From Atherinomorus stipes (lineage: Eukaryota; Chordata; Actinopteri; Atheriniformes; Atherinidae): DNA of 64,000 nt. The notes beneath the pieces were generated by a model. The model saw nothing but the letters and a program-made list of their open reading frames with translations, was not told the origin of the DNA and ran no database searches. How positions within the stretch are numbered: position 1 is the first letter of the stretch; every line of letters begins with the position of its first letter. The position numbers and the translations under genes are program-made. This document shows, in pieces, positions 26,601-57,533 of the stretch. The stretch is from the NCBI GenBank assembly GCA_023101725.1, contig JALJCO010001078.1, positions 310,001 through 374,000 of the forward strand, in the 5' to 3' direction.

Positions 26601-27402
26601 GACATACCTGCATTTTTATCATGGCCACAGATATGCCTTGCTCTGCAGCCGCTTGGACACTTTGGGCAGCGGCACCAACTCCTTGGACCGCTGGGTTGCA
26701 AATACCAAATAAGACAATTTATTTAGGGTGTATTGGCATGCATTTCTCCCAAACAATGTAGTACTTGTTTGGTTTATAAATACTGGACAGAAGTCTGTTG
26801 ATATTTACTTACTTTTGCCCTTAGAAAGCAAAGCAAATTCTAGCGTAACATTTTAGTAATGCTACAGTCGTAAACTAGATATTATTGCAATGGTTGCAAT
26901 TTCCCTGCTGGATAAATTAAGTTGTTTTTTTGTTTGTTTGTTTGTTTTCAAACATGGCTGCAGAGCCTTCAAAGCTAGCCAGACACCATGCTGTTTTCAT
27001 TCACCATCTATCATGTTTTATTTAAACATTTTACATTGCTTTAGCCAGTGAGGGTAAAAAGAGAAGAGAAAAAAAAAAGGTTATTTTGTGTTTCTTAAAG
27101 GAGGATTCATATCATTTAAGGCAATCATGAGGATGTTACACTTGTCCTAATGGACTTTTTTAATATTATCATGGTGTTAGCTCGTTAACAACTGGTCCAA
27201 CACTGATCTTATATTTCCTTTTAGTGACATCATGCCAGCAGAACAATAGCTACCAATTATCCAAAGTATTTTTCATAACTGGGTGGAAAATGGTGACTAA
27301 AAACTTACCTGTCCCACTGCGCAGGGCGTTGCTCTGAGTCTCTACCACGGCCTGGCTCAACTTAGCCAAGCCTCGCATCAATAGTATCATATCGCTCGCC
27401 AT
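11401..27402 (-). CDS. coq8a: COQ8A (ADCK3), mitochondrial atypical kinase/ATPase of coenzyme Q synthesis
   Basis: UbiB/ABC1-family protein at the matrix face of the inner mitochondrial membrane, needed for the CoQ biosynthetic complex. Its ATPase role is known from the family. Sixteen coding exons join to 1,989 nt (662 aa; human about 647): 27402-27309, 26690-26608, 26458-26217, 26126-25931, 25824-25758, 20788-20714, 16005-15877, 14422-14337, 14205-14065, 13755-13674, 13100-13007, 12771-12630, 12491-12384, 12262-12197, 12102-12016, 11697-11401. All introns are GT-AG and the phases match. Visible motifs are KLGQ (KxGQ, residues 287-290), the Ala-rich loop AAAS (348-351) that replaces a Gly-rich loop, VAMK with the ATP-binding Lys369, LALEC with Glu416, TDPNWSN (498-504) and DFG (518-520). 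No key residue is missing. The start agrees with the human N-terminus (AKL-S/T-QA-VVET). COQ8A is preferred over COQ8B because of the long N-terminal region and the neighbouring ITPKB. Confidence 0.96.
12016..12102 (-). CDS. coq8a: COQ8A coding exon 15
   Basis: 29 codons in phase 0: [13 protein letters not shown], then [14 protein letters not shown], matching the post-DFG helical part of the kinase-like fold. Acceptor CAG and donor GTGAT are seen on the minus strand. Confidence 0.94.
12197..12262 (-). CDS. coq8a: COQ8A coding exon 14 (DFG motif)
   Basis: 22 codons reading [20 protein letters not shown] and on. It holds the metal-binding DFG at residues 518-520. Acceptor TAG and donor GTAAGT are both visible; phase 0 on both sides. 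Confidence 0.95.
12384..12491 (-). CDS. coq8a: COQ8A coding exon 13 (catalytic loop)
   Basis: 36 codons with [20 protein letters not shown], the UbiB catalytic-loop signature (Asp499, Asn503). Acceptor CAG and donor GTGAGT; phase 0. Confidence 0.95.
12630..12771 (-). CDS. coq8a: COQ8A coding exon 12 (hinge region)
   Basis: Encodes [15 protein letters not shown] and [19 protein letters not shown], the strand-hinge part of the ATP site. Entry is after two bases of a split Arg codon; the exit is phase 0 with donor GTACAG. Confidence 0.95.
13007..13100 (-). CDS. coq8a: COQ8A coding exon 11
   Basis: Encodes [20 protein letters not shown] followed by [10 protein letters not shown]. It includes the conserved glutamate that pairs with the ATP-binding lysine. 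Both borders split codons (Gly in, Arg out), consistent with the neighbouring exons. Confidence 0.95.
13674..13755 (-). CDS. coq8a: COQ8A coding exon 10
   Basis: Encodes [20 protein letters not shown] and MSNALPEG, almost the same as human. Acceptor TTTTCAG and donor GTAAAC are visible. Confidence 0.95.
14065..14205 (-). CDS. coq8a: COQ8A coding exon 9 (Ala-rich loop and ATP-binding Lys)
   Basis: 47 codons with [20 protein letters not shown] and EVAMKIQ. The AAAS loop and Lys369 are the family's nucleotide-binding hallmarks. Phase 0 at both ends; acceptor CCAG, donor GTTAGC. Confidence 0.96.
14337..14422 (-). CDS. coq8a: COQ8A coding exon 8
   Basis: Encodes [20 protein letters not shown] and FMPIKQMT, directly after the KxGQ helix. 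Entry splits an Asp codon; the exit is phase 0. Confidence 0.95.
15877..16005 (-). CDS. coq8a: COQ8A coding exon 7 (KxGQ motif)
   Basis: Encodes [20 protein letters not shown], then [20 protein letters not shown] is the family-specific KxGQ motif (residues 287-290) that covers the active site. Gly and Asp codons are split at the two borders. Confidence 0.96.
16784..17849. mobile_element. Non-autonomous hAT-type DNA transposon with intact ends
   Basis: It begins TAGGAATGTAACGATAT and ends with the near inverse ATATTGTTACATCCCTA. The 8-bp flanks are identical (GTAAGAAA at 16776-16783 and 17850-17857). An 8-bp duplication and TA-rich TIRs are hAT hallmarks. Next to both ends are runs of GATATCG-type words. 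The 1,066-bp interior has only a 122-codon plus-strand ORF (16840-17208) without a recognisable transposase core. It sits in COQ8A intron 6, the 4.7 kb intron between coding exons 6 and 7. Confidence 0.9.
18520..19060. repeat. Extreme A-rich low-complexity tract
   Basis: About 540 bases made largely of A homopolymers broken by single T, G or C, with several runs of 15 or more As. The left edge contains GGGCTGGGAATAAT, like the ends of some fish hAT elements, so an AT-rich transposon copy may underlie it. The texture also resembles badly resolved homopolymers in a read or assembly. No gene. Confidence 0.7.
20714..20788 (-). CDS. coq8a: COQ8A coding exon 6 (transmembrane segment)
   Basis: 24 full codons, [20 protein letters not shown] and NGAA. 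This glycine-rich hydrophobic stretch matches the single membrane segment of human COQ8A. It is flanked by introns of about 5 kb and 4.7 kb. Confidence 0.93.
22600..22830 (+). repeat. T-rich tail-like repeat remnant
   Basis: Contains a long T-rich stretch leading to GGAAAGCACTTTGGGTTGCA, wording typical of 3' tails of dispersed fish retroposons. No ends or target duplication can be defined, so the class is uncertain. Confidence 0.3.
23070..23240 (+). mobile_element. Fragment resembling a Harbinger-type MITE end
   Basis: GGGGCTGTATCTATCAAGCG, followed by CTTGGAGTGCC and internal ACTCCTACTCTCAAACTTAG, resembles the terminal region of PIF/Harbinger-type MITEs in fish. I find no matching right end nearby, so it would be a truncated copy. 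The longer ORFs that follow (to about 23860) have no recognised domain. Confidence 0.3.
24285..24410 (-). mobile_element. tRNA-derived SINE remnant
   Basis: Read on the minus strand, GGTTGGGATCCCAGC resembles a tRNA B box. It is followed by GAGCCCTTTGCTGCATGTCA, a phrase common in tRNA-derived fish repeats. An A-box-like GGTTGAGCAGCTGG lies upstream. The copy is diverged and the ends are not sharp. Confidence 0.45.
25758..25824 (-). CDS. coq8a: COQ8A coding exon 5
   Basis: Encodes [20 protein letters not shown] and FG. The human counterpart [20 protein letters not shown] fixes the frame. Entry phase 0; the exit splits a Gly codon at donor GTACAA. Confidence 0.94.
25931..26126 (-). CDS. coq8a: COQ8A coding exon 4
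   Basis: Encodes an Arg/His/Gln-rich linker ending [20 protein letters not shown] and [15 protein letters not shown]. The [14 protein letters not shown] signature matches human [15 protein letters not shown]. Donor GTAATT, acceptor GCAG. Confidence 0.92.
26217..26458 (-). CDS. coq8a: COQ8A coding exon 3 (variable N-terminal region)
   Basis: 80 codons of Ser/Glu-rich, poorly conserved sequence, starting [20 protein letters not shown] and ending [10 protein letters not shown]. Low conservation here is normal for the family. The open frame and phase-compatible borders (acceptor TTTTTACAG, donor GTATGA) support it. Confidence 0.9.
26608..26690 (-). CDS. coq8a: COQ8A coding exon 2
   Basis: Encodes [20 protein letters not shown] and VAMIKMQ, an Ala/Gln-rich amphipathic helix consistent with the mitochondrial presequence region. 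Acceptor CCCAG and donor GTATGT; entry splits an Ala codon. Confidence 0.88.
26923..26947. repeat. (TTTG)n microsatellite
   Basis: About four TTTG units next to a T run inside COQ8A intron 1. Confidence 0.7.
27309..27402 (-). CDS. coq8a: COQ8A coding exon 1 (start codon)
   Basis: The ATG at 27402-27400 sits in CATCATGG, a fair Kozak setting, six bases after an acceptor TTTAG; so the exon (from 27408) begins with a little 5'UTR. It encodes [20 protein letters not shown] and [11 protein letters not shown], matching the human start pattern VKLTQAAVETH. Confidence 0.9.
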
Positions 27403-27408
27403 GATGGG

Positions 27409-29941
27409 CTAAACACAGAGAAAGGAGAAATGTAGGTCAAATGAACTGAAAATACACAGGCAAAAAGAGGATTACTTATAATATATCTGACTGTAATATT
27501 AACTTTCCAGGGGAGATAAAAAGACAAAGACACAAAGACCTAAAGATGGAAAGAAATAAGACCCATCGTCAACATGCTATGCGTTGCCAACAGAGATATT
27601 CACACACAATCATACACAGCTGTCTTGACTTTGCCTATAAATACTCATGACCTCCAGTCCCTGTTTGGGCACACACACACACAAGAAAGGAAAGGCGAAT
27701 CCCGTGCATGTAAGCTGCGAATATACAGTCCAGGACTTGATCTGAAAATGTCACTGGAAACGAAATGGGAGGAGTGCAAGATACAGTGAATGTTCCAGCT
27801 ATTTCAGTGCATGAGCAAACGTGGGTGCATGCGTACGGTTCATGTTCAAGGTCTTTTTTTCAACGTATAACTGACAAGGCTGTGAGACTGCTTTCTATTA
27901 AGACTCCTCTTCAAGGCCAAATAATAAATAGGACAGTAACGTTTATGAGCAAAACTCATGGTCCATCATCCAAGAAGCTCATCTAAACAACAGAGCGTTG
28001 ACTGCCCTCCCTGTATATTACAACTGTCTGCTGTTATCGTGGCACAGGTGCTGTACTCTAAGTGACGATGTGTTTAACACAGCTCAGTCAGGATTTGGAC
28101 CAGAGGGGAAAAAAGCCGGGGCTGAGAGAGTCTTAGCAATACATGAAGCACTGCACAGACACTGACTGAGTCAGCCAGTAAGTGGGTCATCTGCTCTCCT
28201 TCAGGGTTATTCTGTGTTTTTAGACAGCGGACTGAAGACCTGGGGCAGCTATCTTTTCTAACTTACTGGACCAACATCACGGGAGTAAAAATCTGTTGAA
28301 CAAGAAAAATTAAGAAATGATTCATTTGTATCTGATCTTTTTAAATCAATTGAGCATTGCATGTAAGCATGTTATTATTTTGAGGTTTGCACATGGCTAC
28401 AACTCTTTCTTTCTCAACTCCTTTCTGCATTCATTTCCCTGACTGTAAACACTCCTTCAAGAGATTTAACTGAAACTATTTGCAGAGAAGTTAGTAATTA
28501 CCAAATGTCTTCTACTGAGCAATTTCCCACTTGTTACTGTGGACATCAAGCCTAAGATAGACCCAAGCTTCTCTCCTTGCTGTGTAGAGAAGAAAACCAA
28601 AAGGTAATATGGTATTGTTTTTGTCTGACAGTCATACCACATGGTATTGTGTGGCAAGCGCTCCATACTAACACCTAAGCCTCAGCTGTTGTCTGCTGCA
28701 CAAGCTGTAGTCGGACTCAGAATAGCCACTGAGTGTTATTCGGTGTCTGAATGCTGGTCAGTACACCTCACTGCTCTGTTAACAGCAAAACATCTTCACC
28801 ACTGATCCTGAGCCAAAACTGGGAAATGCTTCCTGTAGTTGAGCAGTGGTAAACCACCACAAACGGGAAACGTGAATAAGACCATGTTCCCTGAAAGATT
28901 ACAAAACAGGAGGAGGCAGTATGTGGAAAAAGTTCTTGGGGTGAAATAATAAGCTTGCAATAGCCACTATCAATGAATGATAAGCCATAACAAGTACTGT
29001 GACTAATATAGCAGGCATGTAGGGCATAGTTTGAATGTTACCTCCAATTTTTCATCCTTCACTGAATAATAAAACTGTCATTGTTATAATAATACCAGAC
29101 TGGTTGTTGTAATTTAGCTATATAGCCTTTATTTTGTCCATGCCAATTAAAAAAGGGAACCCTATATAATAGTCACCAAATCCATGATTTAAACTTATAA
29201 AACTGTGGCTATCTGAGCTCCATGGAGAACTTTGTTTTGTCAATATTATGTCCCCTAATTCTTGCAGTGGGAAAATAAACCAGTCAATCTGAACGGGAGG
29301 TCTTTTATCGCAAATCACCAAATTAATCACAACTACAGTAGCCTTTTAAAAGGCTACTACACAGGCTAAGTGAAGCCATATATATGGTAATTAATGTCTA
29401 CTTAGGTAAATATAAATCTTTGTCACGAGGCAAAACAAACCAAAAGCAACGTTAAGCCTCACCTTCAGTTTTAGTTTTTCCCAAACAATTTCCCTTCACT
29501 TTTACAAAGCGTTATTCCACAAAATCCTTCAAACTAATGAAAGTTGCTCCTTGAAAATCTGAGATTAAAGACTTCCTCGCGGGCCTGAAGCCACGAGACT
29601 CTGCAATAACAAACGCGTGCCGCGTATTTATGTGTCCACAGTTTAAATAAGCATTAACTGTACTTTAATCGACGGAGCTTGAAAAACAGAGCGGGTTTTG
29701 TGAGTTTGCGTTGCTGAATAAGTTACTGTTAGCAGCTCGGTAAGTTCTGGACAAGTACAAGCAGCCATAGCCGCCATATGTCATGCACGTCAGCACGCTG
29801 AACGGGATCCTGCACGTAATATATTTTTCGATTACGGCGACGGTGAAGATTGCAAAAAGGTCCAACAGAAAATTGAGCACGATATCGTGCATATGCAATA
29901 ATTAATCCATTAGAATATGTGATGGCGTCTGAAGAACTTAC
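27409..29941 (-). other. coq8a: COQ8A first intron (5'UTR intron)
   Basis: A 2.5 kb stretch between the non-coding first exon (donor GTAAGT just below 29942) and the start-codon exon (acceptor at 27410-27409). No other exon or element is convincing, apart from a 22-bp perfect palindrome at 29337-29358 and a short CA run near 27670. Confidence 0.6.
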
Positions 29942-30100
29942 CAGCAGCTGTCGTGCAGGATCTCTGCTGCTGGCTTCGTCAAGTCTACCAGAGGTCAACC
30001 GAGAGAGGCGACTCAAACCAACGCACCGTCTTTAGTTATATAACTATACTCTGCACGATTTACCTTTTTCAGATTAAACTGGTGGCAGCAGGAATTGTAG
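29942..30100 (-). other. coq8a: COQ8A non-coding first exon (5'UTR)
   Basis: A strong donor, CTG|GTAAGTTC, lies on the minus strand at 29942/29941. The sequence upstream is richer in CpG than its surroundings. The right border (transcription start) is not fixed by sequence; 30100 is an estimate. This is inferred from the acceptor six bases before the start codon, which demands an upstream exon. Confidence 0.55.
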
Positions 30101-30520
30101 TATATTTGCTATCAGTCCCACGCCTGCTGCAGCTGCTGCGGCTGGCAGCGTTTAATCCAGTTTGTCTGTCACCACGAGGTCAAATCGTATTTACCAACTT
30201 CACACAGCAACCAGAGCTGTAGAGGATCCAAGTTGCGTCATTGTAACTCAACGTAGAGAACGAACAGCTTCGCACAGCTTACCTTTCAGTTTACTTCTCT
30301 ATGCACTATTCTCTATAATCTTTCTCTTTAGTCCTCCCCTCGGATTTATTAAACCCCTATTTTGACATTGGGAAAAGCAACTGGCCCACTCTGACTTAAC
30401 TTAAATTATACATGGCTCTAATATGTTTTCTCTCGCCCGCCCGCCCTCTCTTTCTATTGGTCTTTCTTCCTCTGTTGATAGGAGGAGTTAAAATCACAGG
30501 CAAGCGTCCCCGCCCGCTTG
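30040..30520 (-). promoter_or_regulatory. coq8a: Probable COQ8A promoter region
   Basis: Upstream of the first exon there are GC boxes (GCCCGCCCGCCC near 30436-30447 and CCCCGCCCGC near 30508-30517) and an inverted CCAAT box (ATTGG at 30456-30460). No clear TATA box is seen at the expected distance, as expected for a housekeeping mitochondrial gene. Confidence 0.45.
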
Positions 30521-31092
30521 TTGTTTGATAAGATAAACAAAGTGCTGATGGCTGCTATCTACAGCATCACAACGGGTGACTAAATTATCCTAACATCAAA
30601 TCTTACATTTGAACGTAGTTGGCTTAAAAACTCTGTAATGTATGGCTGAATAAAGTCAAACTAAACAAGATAAACCTACTGACCCCTGAATAACCAAATG
30701 GGCCTCTGCTGCCATCTGCTGATGATAAGAAGGCAGCGCCTTGAGGTTAAAGAGGCCTTGTGTTTGTTGTATTCCTCCGCCCAGCTCAACGATGGTATCA
30801 ATTAATAAAATAATAAAAAATAATATATATTTTAAAAAGTTTAGATTTGTGCTGAGTGGTCTTCCTGCTACGTATTAATTTACAGAGCAACACAAAATAA
30901 CACAATTTTGTGATTTAAATAATTAATAATTGAAAACACATATATTTTCAGAGTATTTAAGACTATGTTGTAAATGTTAATGTTATTTCTCACAAAATAA
31001 ATTGATCAAAAGATGACTGAATTCAATCAAGTAAAATTATCACAAGAACAAAGTTTTTCTAAGATCTCGACTGTTGCAGTGTCGGTGCACAG

Positions 31093-31108
31093 ACAGCAGA
31101 GGGCGCCA
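31093..31108 (+). promoter_or_regulatory. CTCF-like motif
   Basis: ACAGCAGAGGGCGCCA matches the core CTCF consensus (CCASYAGRKGGCRS) closely. It lies between the COQ8A promoter and the ITPKB 3' end, a sensible boundary position. Confidence 0.45.
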
Positions 31109-31703
31109 CAGGGCCACAGCTCTATTTGTGTTGTGTAAACATGGACGTAACTTTTTCCTAGACTAAATAAACTCATTCATCGTCTTGGTGGGCGTATTTC
31201 CTGTTTAAACATATGAACGACTAAAAAAAAATTAGTCACATGTAGCTAGAGATATTCAACTTTATTAAATTCTTATAATGTAAAAAGTTAAAGTTACACT
31301 GATAAATAATGCTGTGGGACAATGAAGAGGAATAATGCAATACTTATTAGGTCATTATGATGAATTTATTGGAAGAAAAACATGTTTGGTGGGTATACCA
31401 CAACATAAAGTGGTGATGCCTCGATAACTCGTCGCGTATAAGGTGTCTTGGTTTGAGGATATCAAAGAAGGGAAGAAGAGGGATATTTAGATACAAGCTG
31501 TCATTTAGTGGTCAATTTCATCGTCAGTTTCTTTCTCTTTCTTTCTTTCTGATTAATCAGCTTATTAAAGAACATGTTGAGCAACAAGTACTTGAACACT
31601 GAAAAGTTGTACATGTGCATTAAGCGCTTAAGGAAAGTCAAATTAAGTTCACCTGTAAAGGTTACAGTGTGCTTAAGGTTCATTATGACCACACCAAAAG
31701 CTG

Positions 31704-31860
<157 letters not shown>

Positions 31861-32353
31861 ATGTATATATAAATTGGATCATAATGCAGCATTCATAGAG
31901 TATCAACATGCCAAGTTCAGCTTCCAATTGCCAAATTAGCTTCACCTTTTACTTTAGATTTTGTAAGACTTTCCCCTTACTAGAAAAGGGTAATTCAGAT
32001 GGCAAATCCTTCATGAACCTCAAAAAAAGATTTATCATTGTCTGTGAAGGGGAAAAAGCAAAACAGAGACTTCCCTTGAAATTCTGCTTGTGCAAAAAGA
32101 CTCTTGAAGGTTCGCTTTTTGCCCAAACCCCTCTCAAAAACATCTTTACAGTTCCCCTGAAAAGGACCTCTCGTGAATCACGTCTTTTCTTTACCACTGG
32201 CTCCGGATGCTGCTGCTGTTGTGGACAGGTGTGATTTGAATGGCAAATAGCCCTCATGCAAACACAGCAATTAATGGGGCCAAGGAGCAGCAGCAGCAGC
32301 ACCGCAGGGTCAATGAAGGCCCGGGCGGGTCAGGATGACAGCTTTTACCAGAT

Positions 32354-32576
<223 letters not shown>

Positions 32577-32617
32577 CTTTTGAAATGAATGACAATCAAA
32601 CGTCACACTTTTTAGTT

Positions 32618-32623
32618 TTTATT
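32618..32623 (-). terminator. itpkb: Candidate distal ITPKB polyadenylation signal
   Basis: On the minus strand the text reads GATGAACAATAAAAACTAAA, followed by GTGTGACGTTTGATTGTC, a GT-rich downstream element. This is the best polyA site before the GATA microsatellite. Confidence 0.45.
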
Positions 32624-35124
32624 GTTCATCAAGAACCTGTTACATTATGAGAGATTCCTTCCTCATCTCCACAACCTTTGTTTAAATGACATCTCCCATC
32701 CATATAAATGGCTTTACTTGAGTAACCATCATTAATCTTCCCTGGTTCGAGTATGGGATGATCCACTGTTTGACCGGCACTCACATTGTAACACATGCTT
32801 GAGGACAAAACAAGTTAACAACCCAAATATCAAAATGTCACAACGTCCAGTGAACTAAAACATAAGATAACATGCTTTAAATAAAAGCAAAGCAAACTAA
32901 AAGTTAAGAACAAACATTTAAGAGGATAATAAACATGCACCCATTGTTAAACTAAACACAAAATCCACATTTAAGACTAGGAGAAGAAAAAACATTTTAA
33001 CATCGAAAAACAAACTTTCAGTTGTCTGACTTGGCTTTTTAATGTCAAGGCACTGTATAGCTTAAATAAGATTGTTCATGGCTGTAAGTGTTCCACATAA
33101 TTTCACTACAACAACGTAAATATTCAAGAAAAAAAAAAAATCCACTCAGCTAAATAATGTTACTGTACAGTGTGAGAATTTCAACAAAGTGAGAGAAACG
33201 TGTCAAGTGTTTGTCAACTAAAGACCTATGGATGCGGCAGATATGTTACATGAGAAACTATGCTCTCTCCACAACATGCTGCTGAGAGATTTTTCTTTTT
33301 CTTGAAGCCATCTATTTACCATATACTGCCAGACTATTGTGAAGCAAGCAATGTACACCACTGTACAGCATCTAAACTCTGTCAACAGCTTCCAGTGTGA
33401 ACGTCTAGACACAAGCAAAAAAACAAACAAACAAAAAAAACACAGCTGACATTCTACGTTTTTTTTTTTTCCAAACAGCTTAAATCTCTGTTTTGATTAG
33501 TAAAAAAACACACACACACACACTTAACTGTACAATGTCTAGGACAAAAAATGTAATAAGTGCATATTTTGAGAGAAATTGGCTGAATTTTGTTAAACAG
33601 GATCAGTTCTGGTAACAAAGAAAATAAATTCAGTTTGATGGTGACAGGTGGAGGCAAGGGGGGGTAGAGTTGGGGGGAGCCACATTAAGGTATTTAAAGT
33701 GGCAATCTCAAAAATTTCTATTTTAATAAATATATTAAATTCAAGATCTAAAGGAGGTGACGCATCAGCTACTGAATCTGTGGTCTGCTAATGAAAGCAC
33801 TGTATGGCTGGACGTTTGCCGCATTATAAACTAAGTTATTTTAATCGAAACACATGAAAGTGCAGAATTTGTTACCACGGCACCAGATTTTGGTGGCAAA
33901 AGCTGTAGAAAGCACAGCAAATGAACAACATTTAATCCTGCTACTACAGGCTAGCATCTGCTGATGATTTTGCCTTTTCAAATCCACCATTCATCAATAA
34001 GAATAGTAACGTATTCACTTGAAAATACATAATCAGCCATCCTGATATCCTTCCAAGCAGATTCAGGGGGGATTGAGTGAATGGAGCTGATGGAACATGA
34101 CTAGTTATCCAAATTATTGCTTTAATGTCTGATAAGGTGAAAGGATCCAGACAAATCAGGTTTTGGAGAATTTAAATATTAATTTTTTTTTTAAAGTCAT
34201 GAACTAATAAACACCATAGGAAAGAGAATTTATGTATTAAGTGTAGCCCAAATACGTCTAATAACATTTAATAGTTATATCAAATCACTTGTTAAAATAA
34301 GATCTCTGTATGTTTAAATAATGATGATTTAAAGGATGATGTTTTTAAAATGTAGCTTGCTCAAACGGTTTTTCCAGGATCCCCTACCCTGCCTTTAAAA
34401 ATGGTGGAACAAGTGAAGTGATTTTTTTTTTTTCTGAAATGGTAAGCTCCTGCGACTTAACAAAAAAAATTTACTGGAAAGAGTTAAGTTTTTATATGAA
34501 GTGCTCACAGGAAATGTAATGATTTAGATTTTATAATTGTCCTTAATCAGAAATGCTTTGAAAAAGTGACATCAAATCATTTTTTTAGCATTTCTTGGCA
34601 GCACTTCAGTTCAAAATGCAGTATTGCAGGGGAAAATATGATAAGAAGGCGCAGTGAAATTAGTTAGTTACCTCTCTGAGAAGTACAGTAGGCTTTACCA
34701 TATGCAAAGCCCAGATTAAGCAAGGCTGACATCTTCAAGAATGCCACTTTGGGATCCAACACAGGAATGTAGCTGGTTTCAGTTCACTTTCTTAGCACTT
34801 ATTGCACCTTTAAAGAGAAGAATAAGACAACTACTGGTGTGCTGACAGTGTAGACAAATACAGTATTCCCTCTGAAAGCAAAACCAGGAAGTGACTTAAT
34901 TACACTCTCTTGAATTCCTTATAAGTAAAAGGAAGTAATTCTATTTCCAATATTAGCTCCACAGATATTATTTTCCTTCATGTTCTAGTTATAAACAAAC
35001 TCCATGGAAGACCAAAACCAAAAAATGAACGAATGTTTTCTTGTGTCGACCAAGTCTAACGTTGTTCAGCTGACATGTTTGATTTATAAATCAACATGAG
35101 TATTGTGATTAACTTTGGATTTAA

Positions 35125-35597
35125 AGGGACTAGAGGCAAGATTAAGAAATGAAACTCGCGACTTCCGCGACTGGCGCTTCAGGTAACTGCAGCCACGAGC
35201 CAAGCCGTCAAGGGAGCGTGCACAAACTGAAGCTATAATGTTGTTTACTACGCTTTTTCCTTGTAGTTACACATCTTAGTGGTCTTTCAGTTGATCTGGA
35301 TCGTTTGCTGATGGCAGAAGAATCCATAACTATCGCTTACAGTGTTTGAATTCACCGAGACCGTCTTCTTCCTGTATCAAAACTGTTGGGGACACAGATG
35401 CAGCGTCATTTGACGTCACATCCGCAGGGCAGCGCAGGAAATTCGGCCACTGAAACGCAGCGCTTTATGTAGCACACAGCCTGTTCAATGCAACTGAGAG
35501 AGACATGGTTGGGCTCGTTCTTTTTGGTTTTTAACGCTTCATCACCCATAAGTATTTAAAAAACTTTATTCTTTCGTAATTCCTGCCTCTAGTCCCT
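35125..35597. mobile_element. TTAA-flanked miniature inverted-repeat element
   Basis: The ends are AGGGACTAGAGGCA and its exact complement TGCCTCTAGTCCCT, each flanked by TTAA (35121-35124 and 35598-35601). TTAA duplication is the mark of piggyBac-type insertion, though the terminal sequence itself is not diagnostic. The 473-bp interior is non-coding, GC-richer than its surroundings, and contains a perfect CRE, TGACGTCA, at 35411-35418. Confidence 0.75.
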
Positions 35598-35789
35598 TTA
35601 ATATGTGTGAATCAAGACCTGCAAAACCACTCAAATTTAAATACTAACACACTGTTGGTTTTCGTCTTTTATGGGATTTATTTACAACAGGAAACAGTCT
35701 CCAATTTAGATCCATATATTTTACTTTAAATGTTGAATTTTGTTAATAAAATTCTTGTGTTGGAAGAATTATGAATGTGAAAGATGGTA

Positions 35790-35795
35790 TTTATT
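35790..35795 (-). terminator. itpkb: Candidate proximal ITPKB polyadenylation signal
   Basis: Minus-strand AATAAA about 280 bases after the stop codon. It would produce a short 3'UTR that excludes the miniature element further down. Confidence 0.35.
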
Positions 35796-36071
35796 ACATT
35801 TTCACATTTAGCATAAAAAAACATAAGTGTGACAAATTGATGAGAAAATGAGCCATTGTTAATGTTAAAAGTTTCATTTGAGTTTTTCCTGTAAGGACTC
35901 GCCGCTGGACATGAATGAACCCTGCCGTTGGCTCTGGATGAGGCAGTTTCCAAGAAGAGTTCAAGGAGTCCTTGAGGAAGTTCAAAGCGTTCCCTTGGGG
36001 AATGAAGAATGAATGGAAGTGGTTGTGTCCAAATGTTTCCTTAGATTTAAAAAAAAAAACCCTCTCTGACT

Positions 36072-57533
<21,462 letters not shown>

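Larger units (their letters stand above)
32600..36071 (-). other. itpkb: Putative long ITPKB 3'UTR
   Basis: From the stop codon leftwards there is AT-rich, gene-free sequence up to a well-formed AATAAA at 32618-32623. A nearer AATAAA at 35790-35795 would give a 3'UTR of about 0.3 kb. The long form fits the multi-kilobase 3'UTR of mammalian ITPKB (from memory). A TTAA-flanked miniature element lies inside it. The borders are inference. Confidence 0.45.

Noticed and set aside
29729..30016. 95-codon minus-strand frame across the COQ8A first exon.
   Set aside because: It has no ATG (it opens with TTG), runs through the strong GTAAGT donor, and is not conserved-looking.
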